Source of the DNA: Bretschneidera sinensis
Taxonomy: Eukaryota; Streptophyta; Magnoliopsida; Brassicales; Akaniaceae
DNA length: 64,000 nucleotides
Assembly: GCA_023935145.1 (NCBI GenBank)
Contig: CM043698.1
Location: 17,487,001 to 17,551,000, forward strand
Reading direction: 5' to 3'
Part shown: positions 44,182-57,232 of the stretch, piece by piece
How positions within the stretch are numbered: the stretch's first letter is position 1
Layout: each line of letters begins with the position of its first letter
The notes under the pieces: model-generated
Databases searched by the model: none
Told to the model about the DNA's origin: nothing
What the model saw: the letters and a program-made list of their open reading frames with translations, nothing else
Translations under genes and position numbers: made by a program

Positions 44182-44390
44182 GCTTTGATACCAATTGTTA
44201 GTATAGAACAATTACCACTGCGCCAAAAGTTATAGCTGAAAGCCGGAGTGCAACTCAAATCAGTTAAACCTACAGTTGCACAAGCGTCGTGTTTTGACTG
44301 TGACTTGGTCCCAACCTGAGTCTCTGCCACGAGATAATTGTTGTCAACACTTGGCCCAACAATATCAATTTGCAAACTGTGTTAATATCT
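44182..44390 (-). mobile_element. Possible LTR-retrotransposon remnant: primer-binding site and LTR end
   Basis: The minus strand reads TGGTATCAAAGC at 44,193-44,182, the same primer-binding site as the copia elements. It is preceded by an LTR-like end (ctaaca, complement of tgttag at 44,196). No second LTR and no coding domain were found nearby. The B-box-like ggttcgattcc just beyond is typical of methionine-tRNA-like flanks. The far boundary is arbitrary. Confidence 0.35.
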
Positions 44391-44693
44391 TGCACTGGAG
44401 TCGCAAAGGCTAGAATCTCAGAAATGGGTTGCAGCTTAAATGTCTATTTCATTCTCCTCTAGTCTCATGTTTAATTTACCGAGCTTAAAAAGTTTGGGAA
44501 TTGTGGTGGTAGAAAGAGTTTTGTTGAAATTGCTTCAACAAAATATCAAGGTGGTAAAAAGAAGAAAATATTGGTTTAAGCTGTCTTTTGTTATATATTT
44601 TTTATGAAATGATGATTTTTTAAAAGATTTGGAGTACTACTTTAGATCTCTTGACCTAATGGTTACTTATCCATCTTCCCACCAATATAACAG

Positions 44694-44820
44694 AGTGTGG
44701 CAGTCGTTGGAGGTCATGACATGTCCCTTTCTGGATATAAAGGAAGATGGTACATACATATCAAAATGATGTTCCATATGATTAGACTCAACAGAAGACT
44801 GGCATGTGCTCTGGGTTGAT
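44694..44820 (+). CDS. Possible last exon of the unknown gene
   Basis: The acceptor aatataacag|agtgtg precedes an open stretch that is in phase with exon 3 of the upstream gene (phase 0 after ...SVCQ). It encodes SVAVVGGHDMSLSGYKGRWY and ends RLNRRLACALG and TGA at about 44,818-44,820. The neighbouring ATG frame at about 44,826-44,970 (MSFKINGRLTNEFRF) is also open. Without an aligned transcript the choice is uncertain. Confidence 0.35.
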
Positions 44821-44899
44821 TATGTCCTTCAAGATTAATGGGAGGCTAACAAATGAGTTCCGCTTCGTGCTCATGCCCTTACGACAACGGTATGTATCA

Positions 44900-47800
44900 T
44901 TCTTCAAATCATTTGTAGCTTGTGAGATGTTTTGGCGCTGCATGAGGGTAATTGGGTCACGATGTTAGAAATTGTTGGAGATACGTTTCATTTATCCAAA
45001 AGCTGTTCATTTACAGGATGTCACTTTGTACTGCCCTTTTTGTTTTTTTTTCAGTTCGTGTTGTCTAAATCAAATTAAACTCTAGTGATTTGTGTCATGA
45101 TTTAGAGTTTAGTCATTAGTTCTCAATGTGTAGTCTTAGTTTTAGAAAAGTAATGAGAGAGAAACGTCAAGAATTAGTGACAGCAAAACGTACATCCTCC
45201 CTGGTTAACCAATGAAAGCGTGCCAATGCGAAATGGCAAATTTTTTCCAGCTCCTCCATTACCACTCGATTTGCTGTTCATTATTGGTGTTTACATCAAC
45301 ACTCGTTTTAGAAAGGTTACTCAGAATCTGCTAACATGAGCTACCATGGGTGGTGTTTCATTGATATGTGAATGAAGTGACAAAGCCCTAGGTGAATGGT
45401 GTCATTTGCAATGTGTTTGGAGTGAGAAGTGTTTTTTAACGAAAGCAAAAGAAAATGAGAGGATGCATGTGCCACTCCCTTTCTTTTCACTATATTTCCT
45501 TTCACTCAATTTTCTTCGATGGGATCGTAAAGTTGATTTTTCAAATTGACAGGATTTGAAAAGATTGAGTGTATGTTTTTTATAATTTTTTAATACACTT
45601 ACCATTATATCCTTAAATTGGTAATGAATTTTTTTTATATTAATAAAAGCAAAATAGTATAGTGTGTTAAATTCTTTCTTTTTCTTTCATTTTTTTATTT
45701 TTAAACATTCAAATAAAAAACACATATAGAGTTAGAGTACAAAATAATTCGAATATACGGAGAGTTGAGATGTCTGGTGTCCAAAGCTTAAAGAGTTGCA
45801 AGTTATTCATTTGTACAAGCGAAATGTTTATTTGAGATGCATAAGTTAATGAAAAGATTGCACAAAGGCAAGTATACATGTTTATAGGTAGATTGTGTAC
45901 CAATAAAGAATATAGTGTAGAAATTATTAAATGGGTATGGACATTCTAGTTGGTTCTAAAAAACAGTGGAGATTTGTAGTGACGGGGCATTTAATACGTT
46001 AACCAAAATAATGCAAAACATGGAAGGGGGCTGTAGCATTTGGAGGCCTAGTACTAGAGAAGAATTAACAGAGGCCGCTTGTTCCGATTCAAAGACAAGA
46101 TAGTAGTCTTCGAACTCAAAAGGTAAACAACCTGTAGTACGTACACTATCCATTTAAGCCATGCACGTGTGTGGCATTAAATTAGACCCCTGCCCACACG
46201 AAAGAGACCTTATATCTATCATCCTTGTCTCCTCCTCTTCTCTCACACTCACATACATTAATCTTTAATTAATTATCCGGACTAGAGCTTGCCTGGTTTG
46301 TTTGGCCACTTTCATGGAAGCCACCTCACGTTAGAAAAAGACCTCAAATGTTATTGCTGCCGCAGAGCACTTGGCACACTGACAATGAAGACTGCAATAA
46401 GTCGAATAATTCAATCCATAAGTTGAGGATAAGAACTTAGGCTTAGTTGTTAATGTGACCAGGATTGGATCTTAGATTATTTTGTGAATAAATAGTTTTA
46501 CTTGACATTTAAAATATTAATTTTAAACTTTCTTAAATTGCTTAATAACTCTTAGTTATTTTTTAGATTTAGATTTTTTGTAATTGAATTCTTTATAATT
46601 GATAATGTTTACAGTGGGATAGCATATATTATATATCGTCTATAAATTAAATATACGGTTATATATAAGTCATATAATTTATTTTAGTTAATAATGTTCA
46701 TAAGGATGTATATGACTTAAGACTTAACAATAATCATTGATTTATTTATTTTTTTTGAATGAATTGACATGATATTTTACCATGAACATCACTAATTACA
46801 AATATATATATATATAGGATGATAAAATAAATTGTCTTTAGTAAACTTTCGAAATTCTTTGATTTATTGGGGACGAGTATAAAAGTGATTTTTTTTCTAT
46901 GTGGATGGAAACAAAAAATTTAAAACCTTTTGATCTAAACGGGGTGGAAGACGAATGGAGCAATCTTCGCCTCACAAAATCTTCGTATCGGTCTCATATT
47001 ACATCAATTTTTTATATTTATATAAATATATTAGATAAATTTACTAATTACTTAATTAACCTTTTAAATTTTTATTTTATTTATTTTTTGTTTGAGAGAT
47101 GATATGTATTTGGATTTGTGAGGTGTAGATATGGTGATTATATTTTGTATTAAATATTTATTTTATTAATAAAAAAATTGGGTTAACAAATAATTTTTAA
47201 TTTGTAATGAAGAATCTTCGTTTTTGTTTATAAATATGGACGGAGACATGAATGAAGATTGAGATCTTCGATCAAGATGGGAACAAAGAACAAAATAAAA
47301 TTTTCGACGAGGATGAGAACATTGACGAATAGCATTTTTATAAACGGAAACAAAAATAGCACTTTTAGTTTCAAATCTGTTCAATTGCCATCCCCCATAT
47401 ATATATATGAAGCTATAATAGAAGATAGCTAGTCTTTTGATTTACCTTCAATTCTGTTTTAAATGTAACCAAATTAACTTTGATCGGTGATATTTCTTTA
47501 CATCACATATGCACATTCGGATTCTCCGAAGCTTAAATAGTAATTTTCTAGAAATTTTCTAAAGATAGAGTAGTAACATGTATAAAAACAATCAAAAAAT
47601 TTGATATTGTTTTCTTTGATAATTTTTAGCAATTCTGGGTTAATCCTCCAAAACTGATAGTAAAGAGGATTGTCTTCATTCTCTTTTTATTTTTTTGATT
47701 CGGATAGACATCGAGTCTCTCTTCCCACGTGTGTGTGAATGTGCATACCGGATGTCCCTTAATTAATTAATCTTTATTCATATACATGTTAGACAATGAA

Positions 47801-48427
47801 CGATGGGGCTCTCATTTAATTTGTAACCACACAATGAGAATATACTAGCCGGCAATTCAATCTTTTGGCTATGATTTGACACCAAAACCTCATGCAGGCT
47901 CTGATCAAAGTTTAACAAATATACGTTTGGGAGAGTTGAATTATGAATCAGTTTTTTTATTTTTATAATCAAATCGAAGATAGAGCAAACATTTCTAATT
48001 TTTTTTAAAAAAAAAAAATTATAAAAAGAAATCAAAATTTAAAAAAATTGAATTCATTTCAGAAAAAAAAAATCATTTTACTAAAAACGCAATGGATTGG
48101 TGAGATTTGGACATTGTAGCAAACATCCATGATATGCTGATGTATAGTAGTAGTACTTCTAATTAAACAATAATTGCTTAATGTACCAAACAGGTTTTCT
48201 GTTAGATGATGTGGTGGTGTATGATAAATGTTATATACTAATTTATATTAGCTACATGATAATAATTATTGTAGATTTCTCCATAACTTTTTCCAAAAAA
48301 GAAAAGAAATTAAAACTTGGTCAATAATTCATGTTGGGTCCATATCTCTTACACGTGTGCACATTGTATGTACATATGATGCTAACTTCATGCGTGAGAG
48401 ATGTATGGTTTGCAATATTAATTTGTC
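44900..48427. other. Intergenic region without a supported gene
   Basis: AT-rich DNA. Short frames on the minus strand (45,402-45,605, 45,709-45,903 and 45,956-46,153) have no recognised domain. Between about 46,880 and 47,380 there are scattered gaagatcttcg-like words in both orientations, perhaps an old repeat. Nothing is assigned. Confidence 0.35.
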
Positions 48428-48435
48428 TATATAAA
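48428..48435 (+). promoter_or_regulatory. TATA box of the UPBEAT1-like gene
   Basis: The sequence tatataaa lies 58-66 bases upstream of the start codon of the HLH gene. The first transcribed base would fall near 48,460, giving a leader of about 35 bases that is rich in ttctt words, typical of short plant leaders. Confidence 0.65.
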
Positions 48436-48493
48436 CATCCGCTTTAACCCTCAATGAATCCATCTTCTTCTTCTCTTTCTTTCAAAGAATATC

Positions 48494-48760
48494 ATGAGGT
48501 CAAGGTGTTTTAATACCAAATGGAGAAAGGGGATATTTCATATAAGGAGAAAGAAGAGCAGGTTCTCTATGGTTAACAACAACACAAAAGCTGCAAAACC
48601 ATCCATAGAAAGGAAGATTAAGCAGCTTGAGAGGATGATTCCTGGTAATTCCAATGAAATGGACATGGAGACTTTGTTTCTAAAAACTGCAAATTACATC
48701 TTTTTACTACAAGCTAAACTCAGTCTTCTTCGGAATCTATCTTCGTTCTATGGTGTCTAA
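48494..48760 (+). CDS. Small UPBEAT1-like (atypical bHLH) protein
   Basis: The single-exon frame of 88 residues encodes a helix-loop-helix protein without a DNA-contacting basic region. The N-terminus is basic (RRKKSR near residues 18-23). Helix 1 is about residues 37-50 (PSIERKIKQLERMIP), then a loop, then helix 2 at about 58-80 (METLFLKTANYIFLLQAKLS). The pattern 'V..L..lvP........lf..tAdYI..L...v..l' is that of the plant UPBEAT1/bHLH151 group, of which UPBEAT1 in Arabidopsis regulates peroxidase genes in the root. The His-Glu-Arg triad needed for E-box contact is missing, so it may act by dimerising with other bHLH proteins. A TATA box at 48,428-48,435 and the short leader support the start at 48,494. 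The gene looks intact. Assignment to UPBEAT1 rather than PAR/IBH1-type relatives is inference. Confidence 0.8.
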   Translation: MRSRCFNTKWRKGIFHIRRKKSRFSMVNNNTKAAKPSIERKIKQLERMIPGNSNEMDMETLFLKTANYIFLLQAKLSLLRNLSSFYGV

Positions 48761-50269
48761 TACTAAGGTGAAAATTGTAACCTGTCACATTTCCTTAACC
48801 ACAAAAATTCAGAAGAGGGTTTATTTCATCTTGTATTTAAGTTTTTTGTAATTTTCTATTTAGACGAAATTAATAGTGAAGGAGGATGCTTTAAGTGAAC
48901 GTATTATAATTACCCCTTTTATGTAAAATTAATTATCCTACGTGATATTTTTCTTTTCTCTTTCTATTTTGTGGGTGACTATGATTTTCCAACTAATAAT
49001 CTTTTGGTGTGCAAATCGTCACTCAATTAATAAAACCATATGGCTTAAGTATTGTGCAATACAAGAAAATAGGTCTTTCATAGAGAATTTTTTTGCTGTT
49101 AAATGGTTTAAATTTTGCAGCAAAAATGTAATCGCTAAAAGTGACTGTAAGTCTCATCGCAAAATTATTTTACTACAAAAAGAAAATATTATCCATCAAG
49201 ACTCCTAATTAAGAAAGATTAGATGACTAAAAGTATGTGATTTATCACAAAATGTATAAATAATACAAATTTCTTAATTTGTTTATTTACCAAGATTCTT
49301 CATAGTTTAGACACCAAGTAATTGTTACTGTGCCTTTCTGAAAAATAAGGCAATTAGTTTTATTCATATATTTTGTGATAGAACAAATTTTCTTTTTTTA
49401 TTGTAAAACACTTACTTTTAGTGAGAATTTTTTTTTCTACCATCAATTCTTTTTTATATACATAAAAACTCAAAAGCACAAAATGTATAAATAAGATAAA
49501 TTATTATTTTTTTTACCAAGTCACTTTAGAGTTGAGTTTAGACACCACCAAATAATTTTTATGGCATAACAATTATTCTTGCATGAGACAAGGGGATTCA
49601 AAAGGAATATAGTAACCCTAGCTAGATAAGACAAGGGGAATTCAAGGGCATGATAATTGATCTAAACTATAAGAAGGGTAGATCAATTCTTGTACGTCAT
49701 AAGCAAAAGGAATTCATCAAAAGAAAAAGAAAAGATACGCACGACAAAGAGATCAAGTTTGAGCATCAAATAAGTAACATTTTGACATGTATGAGCACAC
49801 GGGTGCAAGTTTGTGTAGGTTACTTGACCGGCCCTAGCTAGCTAGGGCATCTATGGCTTTAGCTACCCTAACACCAGAAAGGTCCATGCACAGCTAAGAT
49901 GTGAGGAAGAATACAACTTCATGCAATTAATTACCTTTGAAAGATATATGCTTAATTATCAAACATTACTGTTAGAGAATTAATAATGTGATGTAAGTGG
50001 CGTATTATCATTGGGGAGATTCAATTATTATTAAGTGATCACTCAACATCACCAAACCTGCATTAACAATGAAATTTTAACAACTCTAAGCAATCAGTTT
50101 TTCTTTCAAAGGATCAAACCCATTGGGCCTATGAGCTGGACAGCAATCAGCATTATCCATCTAACTTCCCTTATCCTCTAATTAGGCTTTGCTAGAAGCA
50201 GAATTCGCCACCAGGAGTAACTTAGTAACTAAGCTAATTGACAACTAAGGCAATCAAGATTTTGGTTCA
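48761..50269. other. Intergenic region with a weak CACTA-like signature
   Basis: The segment near 49,050-49,190 contains gcaatacaagaaaataggtc and paired gcgataaa/tcatcgc-like words, resembling the ends of CACTA elements. No opposite end or transposase was found. The rest is AT-rich with no gene. Confidence 0.3.
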
Positions 50270-50970
50270 ATTTCTACAAATTAAGAATATTTTTAATTGG
50301 TTTGAAAAAAATTATTTTCAATTTTAGTTGCTTGTTCTGGTAGAAATAGTAATAATTTCTTATTAGATTGTTGATTGTACAAGTAATAGTAATATAGTAT
50401 AACATTATTGTTCTTTTCTTATTAGTATTAGGAAAATATCTTCTATATAAAGGGGTTCCAGAGAAAATTTGAGGCACACTCATAATTCCATATACATTGT
50501 AAACTAGAGAGGCTTACTACTAGAGCTATAATAAAAGCTTTGGGTGTATTGGAGTTTTGGATTGTCAAGTAGAGATGATACTTACAACTAGAGTTAAGTT
50601 CAGAGTTTTTGTTGTATTGTGACTTTGGGGTGAGAGTTTGACAACTTTACTCTTTCTAAAGTTGTAATTGAAGATTAATAAAATAGTAGAGTTGTTGGTG
50701 GATGTAGGCAAAGAGATTGTCGAACCACACTAATTATTGGTGTTATTACTCTTTGTTTGTTTTGCCTATTTAATTGTTGCGATTGTGTTTTTTGTTTAAA
50801 TTTTGAGTAGGCAGATTTTAAAAGTAAAATCACAACAAATCAATGTATTTCTCTTTTTCTTTGTTTGTTTTGCCTATTTAATTGTTGCGATTGTGTTTTT
50901 TGTTTAAATTTTGAGTAGGCAGATTTTAAAAGTAAAATCACAACAAATCAATGTATTTCTCTTTTTCTTT
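50270..50970 (+). mobile_element. Solo-LTR-like sequence
   Basis: The plus strand has the layout of a plant copia-type LTR: a TATA-like ttctatataaagggg at about 50,441-50,455, the leader-like ggcttactactagagc, and a late segment 'ggtggatgtaggcaaagagattgtcgaaccac' (about 50,698-50,729, quoted here in parts: ggtggatgtaggca, ttgtcgaaccac) typical of such LTR ends. No internal region or second LTR is present, and the outer limits are uncertain. The 108-bp tandem duplication lies at its right end. Confidence 0.45.
50751..50966. repeat. Perfect tandem duplication of 108 bp
   Basis: The unit at 50,751-50,858 is repeated at 50,859-50,966 with no mismatch over the unit as read, except at the outer edge. 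Landmarks are ctttgtttgttttgcc at each start and aaagtaaaatcacaacaa near each end. A recent duplication or an assembly artefact would both give this. It lies in the 3' part of the solo-LTR-like sequence. Confidence 0.9.
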
Positions 50971-53900
50971 CTTCCCCTTGTATACATAGTGCTTTTCACT
51001 CCGAGTAATTTCTCTTTTAGTACTCCTCTTTCGATGGTACTAGTATACTACATTATTTTTTCTTTCTTTTAAGGAGCATAGGATTAATTATTAGTTCATT
51101 TTTTAGTGTTAGTTTGTGATCTATATATTCATTGATCATTGATGAGAAATTTTTTTGTCAAAAGTACCACAAAGAAAAGCGCACTCAACTAAAATTAAAA
51201 CAAGTAATTAGAAATCCTTCAATACATGTTATTAAGAAATAGTTGAATTATATATCAATTATCCAAAAGTTTAAATTGAAAGTTTCAATTGATTCTTTAT
51301 ATTTTAACACGTCCGTTCAAGTGTAAGTCGATTGAAAGATAAACTTAAATATCAAAGGAAAGAATTAGGTAAAATGTTAAATGAAAAAGAAGCATCTCCA
51401 TGTCGTGAAATCAAGATTTAGAGTTCTGATAGTCTGATGTCATATTAATAAACAGTTGAGTTATCGATTATCCAAAACGTTAAGCCGATAAGAAATTGCT
51501 TAATTGATTCTTTATACTTTAACACATCCTCTTATCTACACATGAATATTTTCAACAATTAAGAATCATATGACATTGAAAAATCGCTCTTAATATGAAA
51601 TTTAGTATTCAATTCAAAAAGCTTTTTTTAAAAAAAAACTGAAATTATGAAAAATGTCTGAATCGAAAATCTCAAGCATTGTCAAAATGATACGACAAGA
51701 AAGAAATTTTTGCTATCAAACAAATATACTCCAGCTAGCAAATAGCATTTAAAATAAGGTCAAAGGGTAAGTTGCAACCACTGAATTATAAATAAATTTG
51801 GTAGGGCTATATGCACACAATATTTGATTTTGCTGCCTCCATTCAAAGCTTCGGCTCTCCAATTATTCAGTAGATGCATCGAAGTTTGGAGTCATGAAGA
51901 TGACAACCCTAAAGTGTTTTTTGGTGTTTCTTCCCAAAGTCAAAGACAGTACTTTTAGTATCGAATGGAACTCTCTTGCACATGTCCCGTACACATGGCT
52001 TTCCCGTTTTTCAAAGACGTCAATCAGATTCGAACGGTGGTTTGTGATTTTGGGGGTCCTCTATTTCTAATCTATCACAAAGCAAAAAAAACATACACAA
52101 CTTAGCCTTAGTTTCTAAAAAATTGCGTTTTGTCAAATTAACAACTTTTCTGAATACTTGCTTTTTTAAAGACTAAATCAGGTTTGAAAGCAAACTAAAG
52201 CCAATCGGTGCTACAAGACATTTTCCATAACTAACACACGTGACAGAGTATAATGAAATGGATAAGCCACCGTTAATTAAGAATTCTCTATCAAAATCAT
52301 ATAACAACTCTTACAATAATGATGCCTCTTTTTAAACAACATGATTTGTGTTTGAGTCTTATAATCTCCTTTTCCTCCATGCCCTTTCTCATTAATTCTT
52401 CACCTAGTGCATTAAACTTTAACTTTTGTGTAAACTCCTTTAATTTTTTTGTGGCATGCATGTTAAAATATAAAATTAAATTCTTTTATCATTAGTTTAA
52501 ATTTTCAAGATAATTAATCACTTAGTTATATGTTCTTTTAACATTATCTTTATAATTTTACGTTATCAAAAACCTCACATTTGATTATTAATGTCTAATT
52601 AACTGGGAGTTAGTTACAATTATGACTATGAGTTTAACCTAACAATCCACTTCCAAAATACATCTCAGGTTCAATCCTATTTAAAATCGTGAGGATTAAA
52701 AAAGTAAGAGTTATAATTTGTAAACAAAGTCATTTTCAAAATTAATGTTCATTCATGGAAAACATTTAAAAAAGAAAATAATAAAGACAAGAAAAAAAAA
52801 AATAATTACCTCACATGCATGTATTAGTACCAAATTACAAATCGGTCTTGGATCCATTAATGCACATCAACATCTAGGATAAAGATTTCGTTGATAAACT
52901 TGTATTGTCAAATCGTTGAATAAAACCTAAACTAGATAAAGACCAAACGAAGAAATTAATGAATCGAATGTTAAAATATAATGTAAATTATACCAACATT
53001 CCTATTTTTTTTTATAATTATAATTTGATCTCAAATTTTCAAAATTATCATTCCTTTTAAAACTTCAGTTGACCAATGTAATTACATTTTATGGTATAAA
53101 TGGAAGTGTCATGCATTAACAAAAATGTGATTCTTGCCAAGGTGACAACAAAAATGTTAATTACTAACCAAAGATCGACATTCCAAAATGTTGGCATAGA
53201 ATGTAGATTCCTTGTGATCTCCGGCCATATTTGTATGTAGCATGTATGCTTAAAAGTCTTTATTTTTATTTTTAAGGAATGCTTAAAAGTCTATTTGATC
53301 AAATAAAGTTAATTAGTTCTTACTATTATTTTTAATTAATTGACAAGGACTTCAATTGTTTGTAGAAAAAGAGGGCCGGCCGGGTGGTGTCCTAATTAGA
53401 GTACGGCAGAAGCGACCAAAGCCTTGATTTAAGGGCAAATCAAATAGACCCTTTTAATGGACTTTTAGCTGTAAAATTCGCACATTTAATAAGCAGATTA
53501 AACTACTACCTCTTTGACTATGGTGCTGCTGATGATTATACACACATGCTGCTTTACGAGAAATAGACCAAATGGAAAGGGCACTAACATAGCACCACAG
53601 GTAAATTCCTACCATCTTAAAGAAAGCCGAACTGTCCTACATGGTCATTTTCAATTAAAAATCACCAATTCTATGATAATAGAATATTATTATTCTCTTT
53701 GAAGTTAGATTTTGTGGGTCGAATCTATGGCGACTTACTGAAAACAAGTTATAGAAACTGTTATATTTTACGGTAATTTGAATTAAATTTGGTGCATGGT
53801 AAATATTTACGTTAAGTAGTAATATTATATTATGATGCCGGAATCCGATCACACCTGCGCACACTACTAAACTAAGGAACTTAAGAGAAATTGATAGAAA

Positions 53901-56185
53901 ATGAAAAGAATGAGATACTTGTTCCTCTAGTTAGAGGTATTATTTTAAAAAAATCAAATTTTATTAAATATCTGGTTTTCTATTTTAATGGAATTAAAAT
54001 TTTTATTTTGATTAGGGTTTTAGGATGAAATTATTTTTTTATCCCTAAACGAAAAATACTTCAGCATTTGGATAAAAATTTACTATTTACCCCTCTAATT
54101 AAGCATAACGTGTCATTGTACAAATGATTGATGTTCATTAAATCCTATTATTTAATGAACAAACAAAAAATGCTTGAAAATGCTTTTTATTTTAATTAGT
54201 AACGTTTTTATTTTCTCTTCAAAAACATTTTAAAAAGAGTACAAAACGAGATTGAAAACACTTTTTGCTAATATTGAAAACAAAATTGTGTTTCCTACCT
54301 AATATATGAGAATCATAAAAACATATCAAATTTAAATTAAGAAAAAAAAATTAAAATTTGTTTTCAGTAAAATTAAAACAAAAATTTAATAACTAAATTT
54401 TATTTAAAGGCATGTAAAAATATTAAAACTATTTTTATTAGTGGAAACAAAGCTCTGTTTGACAATACGAGGCTAATGGTCTACTTTTGGGCCTATAAAA
54501 AGAGAGGTCGTTTTATAGATGCCCCATCATTGAAGCTTGTAGGGCTGTAAACCTTTGTTGGGACATGATGGGGCCCATCCATGTGTTACCATGTGTGCGT
54601 GCGTGCACGAGAGCGGCCCCTTTATTGCTCCTAAAAATCTCATATACTCTTCCACTTCTACCTACGGCCTACGGCCTACGGGCTCAGAGCGAGCGTGATT
54701 GTACTCTCCATCGATAATCTATTATCCTCTTCACTTGTTTTATAGCACGCTTGGAATGAAATAAATTATTTGTAAATGGATTTAACAAATGCTAAGTTCT
54801 TTGCAAATAAACTTTCACGTTTCGTCTATTTACGTTAAATTGTAGAACAATTTATTTGATTTATTATATTTGAAAATTTGAATAAATTTTTAAGCATAAG
54901 ATTCATTTTTTTATTATAAAAAAACACCCATAATATCTAATACTAACATTTTTAAATGTCTCTCTAACCAAGCAATTCTACTTTCTCACGGTGTTGAATT
55001 ATTTGTGTATTATTTCAATTTTTATATTTTTGAAAAATAACTCAACGTCACTTTAAATTAATTTAAAATTAATTTTCATATTTTTCTAATCTATTCGTCA
55101 TGACACTTCAAAGAGTTGCAAATTATTTCCATATAATTTATAAAATTTATTTGTTTCATTCATAATATTAAGCATTTAAATTGCGATATTTTTCCCATAA
55201 AAAATTGTGATATTTTTCTAAAGCATGTTATTTTGATAATCTCTCCCCCTAGCTAATCCCTTGGTTCAGGTATATTATTTTCAATTTTTCTTTATGTTTT
55301 AGTGTTCTAAGGATGAACCTATGACTTCTCTGATCTATAATAATAAAATAAAAAAAGACTTGGGTTTATTTAGGAAGATGGAGAATTTCACAACTTTAAT
55401 GAAAATTTGTCTAAATTTCTCTTATTATAAAGAAATTAGAGTACCCATAAACTATCAGAAAATTATAAATTATTTTTTAAAGATATACGTGTGTTCACTC
55501 AACAAATAATTATATCAACATAATGTGAAAACAACATTAAAGATATGCACTACAATCTCTTTTATATATAAGAGTTTTGAGGGCTTTTATGCATGCCATT
55601 GTTGAAATACGTAAAACGTATTTATCACAAGTTGAGATATGTCAGTCGCAACTATTGTTAATAACTTTTAAATAAGTATATTAATTTACAAAAACATTCA
55701 ATTTTGTTTTTCTTTTAAGTTTTTGGCCTCTTATAAGTTATTAATTTCTCTATTTTTGTCTCTCTTTTTTTTTATCATGGTAAGAGAACAGGGAATGTTG
55801 TTACCCATAAATTAGCTGGTTCAAAGAGGGGTTGACTCATCTGGTTTCGTGTATTGGCATAAAATTGCTCTGAGTTTTTGGAGCATTTTGTGAGCTGGAT
55901 TTCGTTTAATCTTATGAAATTCATCGCTTTGCTATAAAAAAAAAAATTGTTCTAATCACCTTAAGCTTTATTCTGTCATGTCCATTAAAACCTAGTTGAT
56001 CAAATAATGCTAGAAAGTAGAAATATACAAAGTTTGAAATTAATTTGGAGCTAATTAAAACTTTTCCATATGAATCGATAGTTTAACATATGCATGCTAA
56101 CAAATTAAAGTACAAATAACGATCAGTAATTCTCAAAAAAATAAAGACGATCATTGAGTTTAATCTCTCAATTACTCAATTAACT
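50971..56185. other. Long AT-rich intergenic region, no supported gene
   Basis: No exon with recognised homology was found on either strand over about 5.2 kb. A patch at about 54,480-54,720 is GC-richer, with a triplicated cctacgg and promoter-like words, but no coding exon follows. Open frames at 53,514-53,864 and 55,321-55,509 are unsupported. Confidence 0.4.
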
Positions 56186-56190
56186 ACAAC

Positions 56191-56994
56191 TTAGAGTTCA
56201 GTTACCACTGAATTTTTATTTACATAATAAACATAAAACCTACCCTTTTCGTTATATATTAAACAATATATATCTATATTGGGATAATGTAAGTTATGCC
56301 AGTAAGGAGTTGTCTTCCTTCTGTTGGATTGGCACCCTTGTCTTGCAACAGTCTCATCTCTTTCATTGTTAACCTCTTGTTCAGTTTCTCCCTCCAGTTT
56401 TTGCTCACTTTCTACCCCCTGCTCTTGCTCAGTTTCTTTGTCCAAGAACAGTTGTTGTACATCTTTCACAATTGATTGGGTGTCTAAGTTTAGTTGTGTA
56501 TCACACCCCTTTCCATCAAGACTAACCTTGTCCTTAAGGTTAAGACTAAGGTACAAGGTGTTGATGGTTGTAGATTTTTCCCAAGAAGAATCTCCAGCTG
56601 GTAATCCTTGCCATTGGACCAAGACATGAGGGACTAACTTTCCATGGTCCCACACCTGTCTCTGGCTGACAATTGTTGCAAGAATGATGACATGTTGGTT
56701 TTGATAACTTAAAGGTCGCAATTGTTTAGAAGGAGTGTTGGAATCTCCTTTAAAAGGTTTTAATAGAGATACATGAAAGATAGGATGTATCCTACAATGC
56801 AATGGTAAAGCCAATCTGTAGGCCACTTTGCCAATTCTTTTAGTGACTTCACAGGGCTCATAAAACCTTTTATTCAGCTTGTAGTGAGGCCTTTGTGCTA
56901 ATAAATTCTGCCTGTAAGGTTGTAACTTCACCAAAACCCAATCTTCTACTGCAAATGCTTTCTCTATTCTATATTTATTAGCATTGACTTTCAT
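56191..56994 (-). pseudogene. Gypsy integrase C-terminus with chromodomain-like end
   Basis: The frame of 267 codons encodes the C-terminal part of the chromovirus-type integrase. Visible blocks are VLVKLQPYRQNLLAQRPHYK, KRFYEPCEVTKRIGKVAYRL and HPIFHVSLLKPF, then a chromodomain-like VPHVLVQWQGLPAGDSSWE. An acidic Gln/Glu-rich tail follows (ETEQEQGVESEQ). The chromodomain directs insertion to certain chromatin in this family. The last part, from about 56,300 on, is likely not element sequence. The frame is the longest intact piece of the element. Confidence 0.9.
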
Positions 56995-57232
56995 CCTTTG
57001 CTATGCTTTCAGTAAATTGGTTTTCAGTTACAGTGAGAGGATAGTTCTATTAGTCAAATCTTGATCCAAAGCTTATAATTTGGATGAACCTTTCACAAAG
57101 TGAGGAATAGTTGGGGTAGTCTACCATAGAGAGCTTGGAAATGTGTCATGTCTCATACCAATAGCTGAGTTAAGGGAGATATTGTACCAATACTCAGCCC
57201 AAGACATAAATTGCAACCGTTTAGTAGGATAC

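Noticed and set aside
46880..47400. Dispersed gaagatcttcg-like words suggesting a terminal inverted repeat element
   Set aside because: The words are scattered and no consistent pair of ends or length could be defined.
54480..54720. Possible promoter and first exon of a gene
   Set aside because: It has promoter-like GC content and a short triplicated word, but no open exon or splice donor leads to recognisable coding DNA.
56324..56629. 101-codon plus-strand open frame
   Set aside because: It is the antisense of the acidic tail of the gypsy integrase frame, and its serine-rich product is what that antisense predicts.
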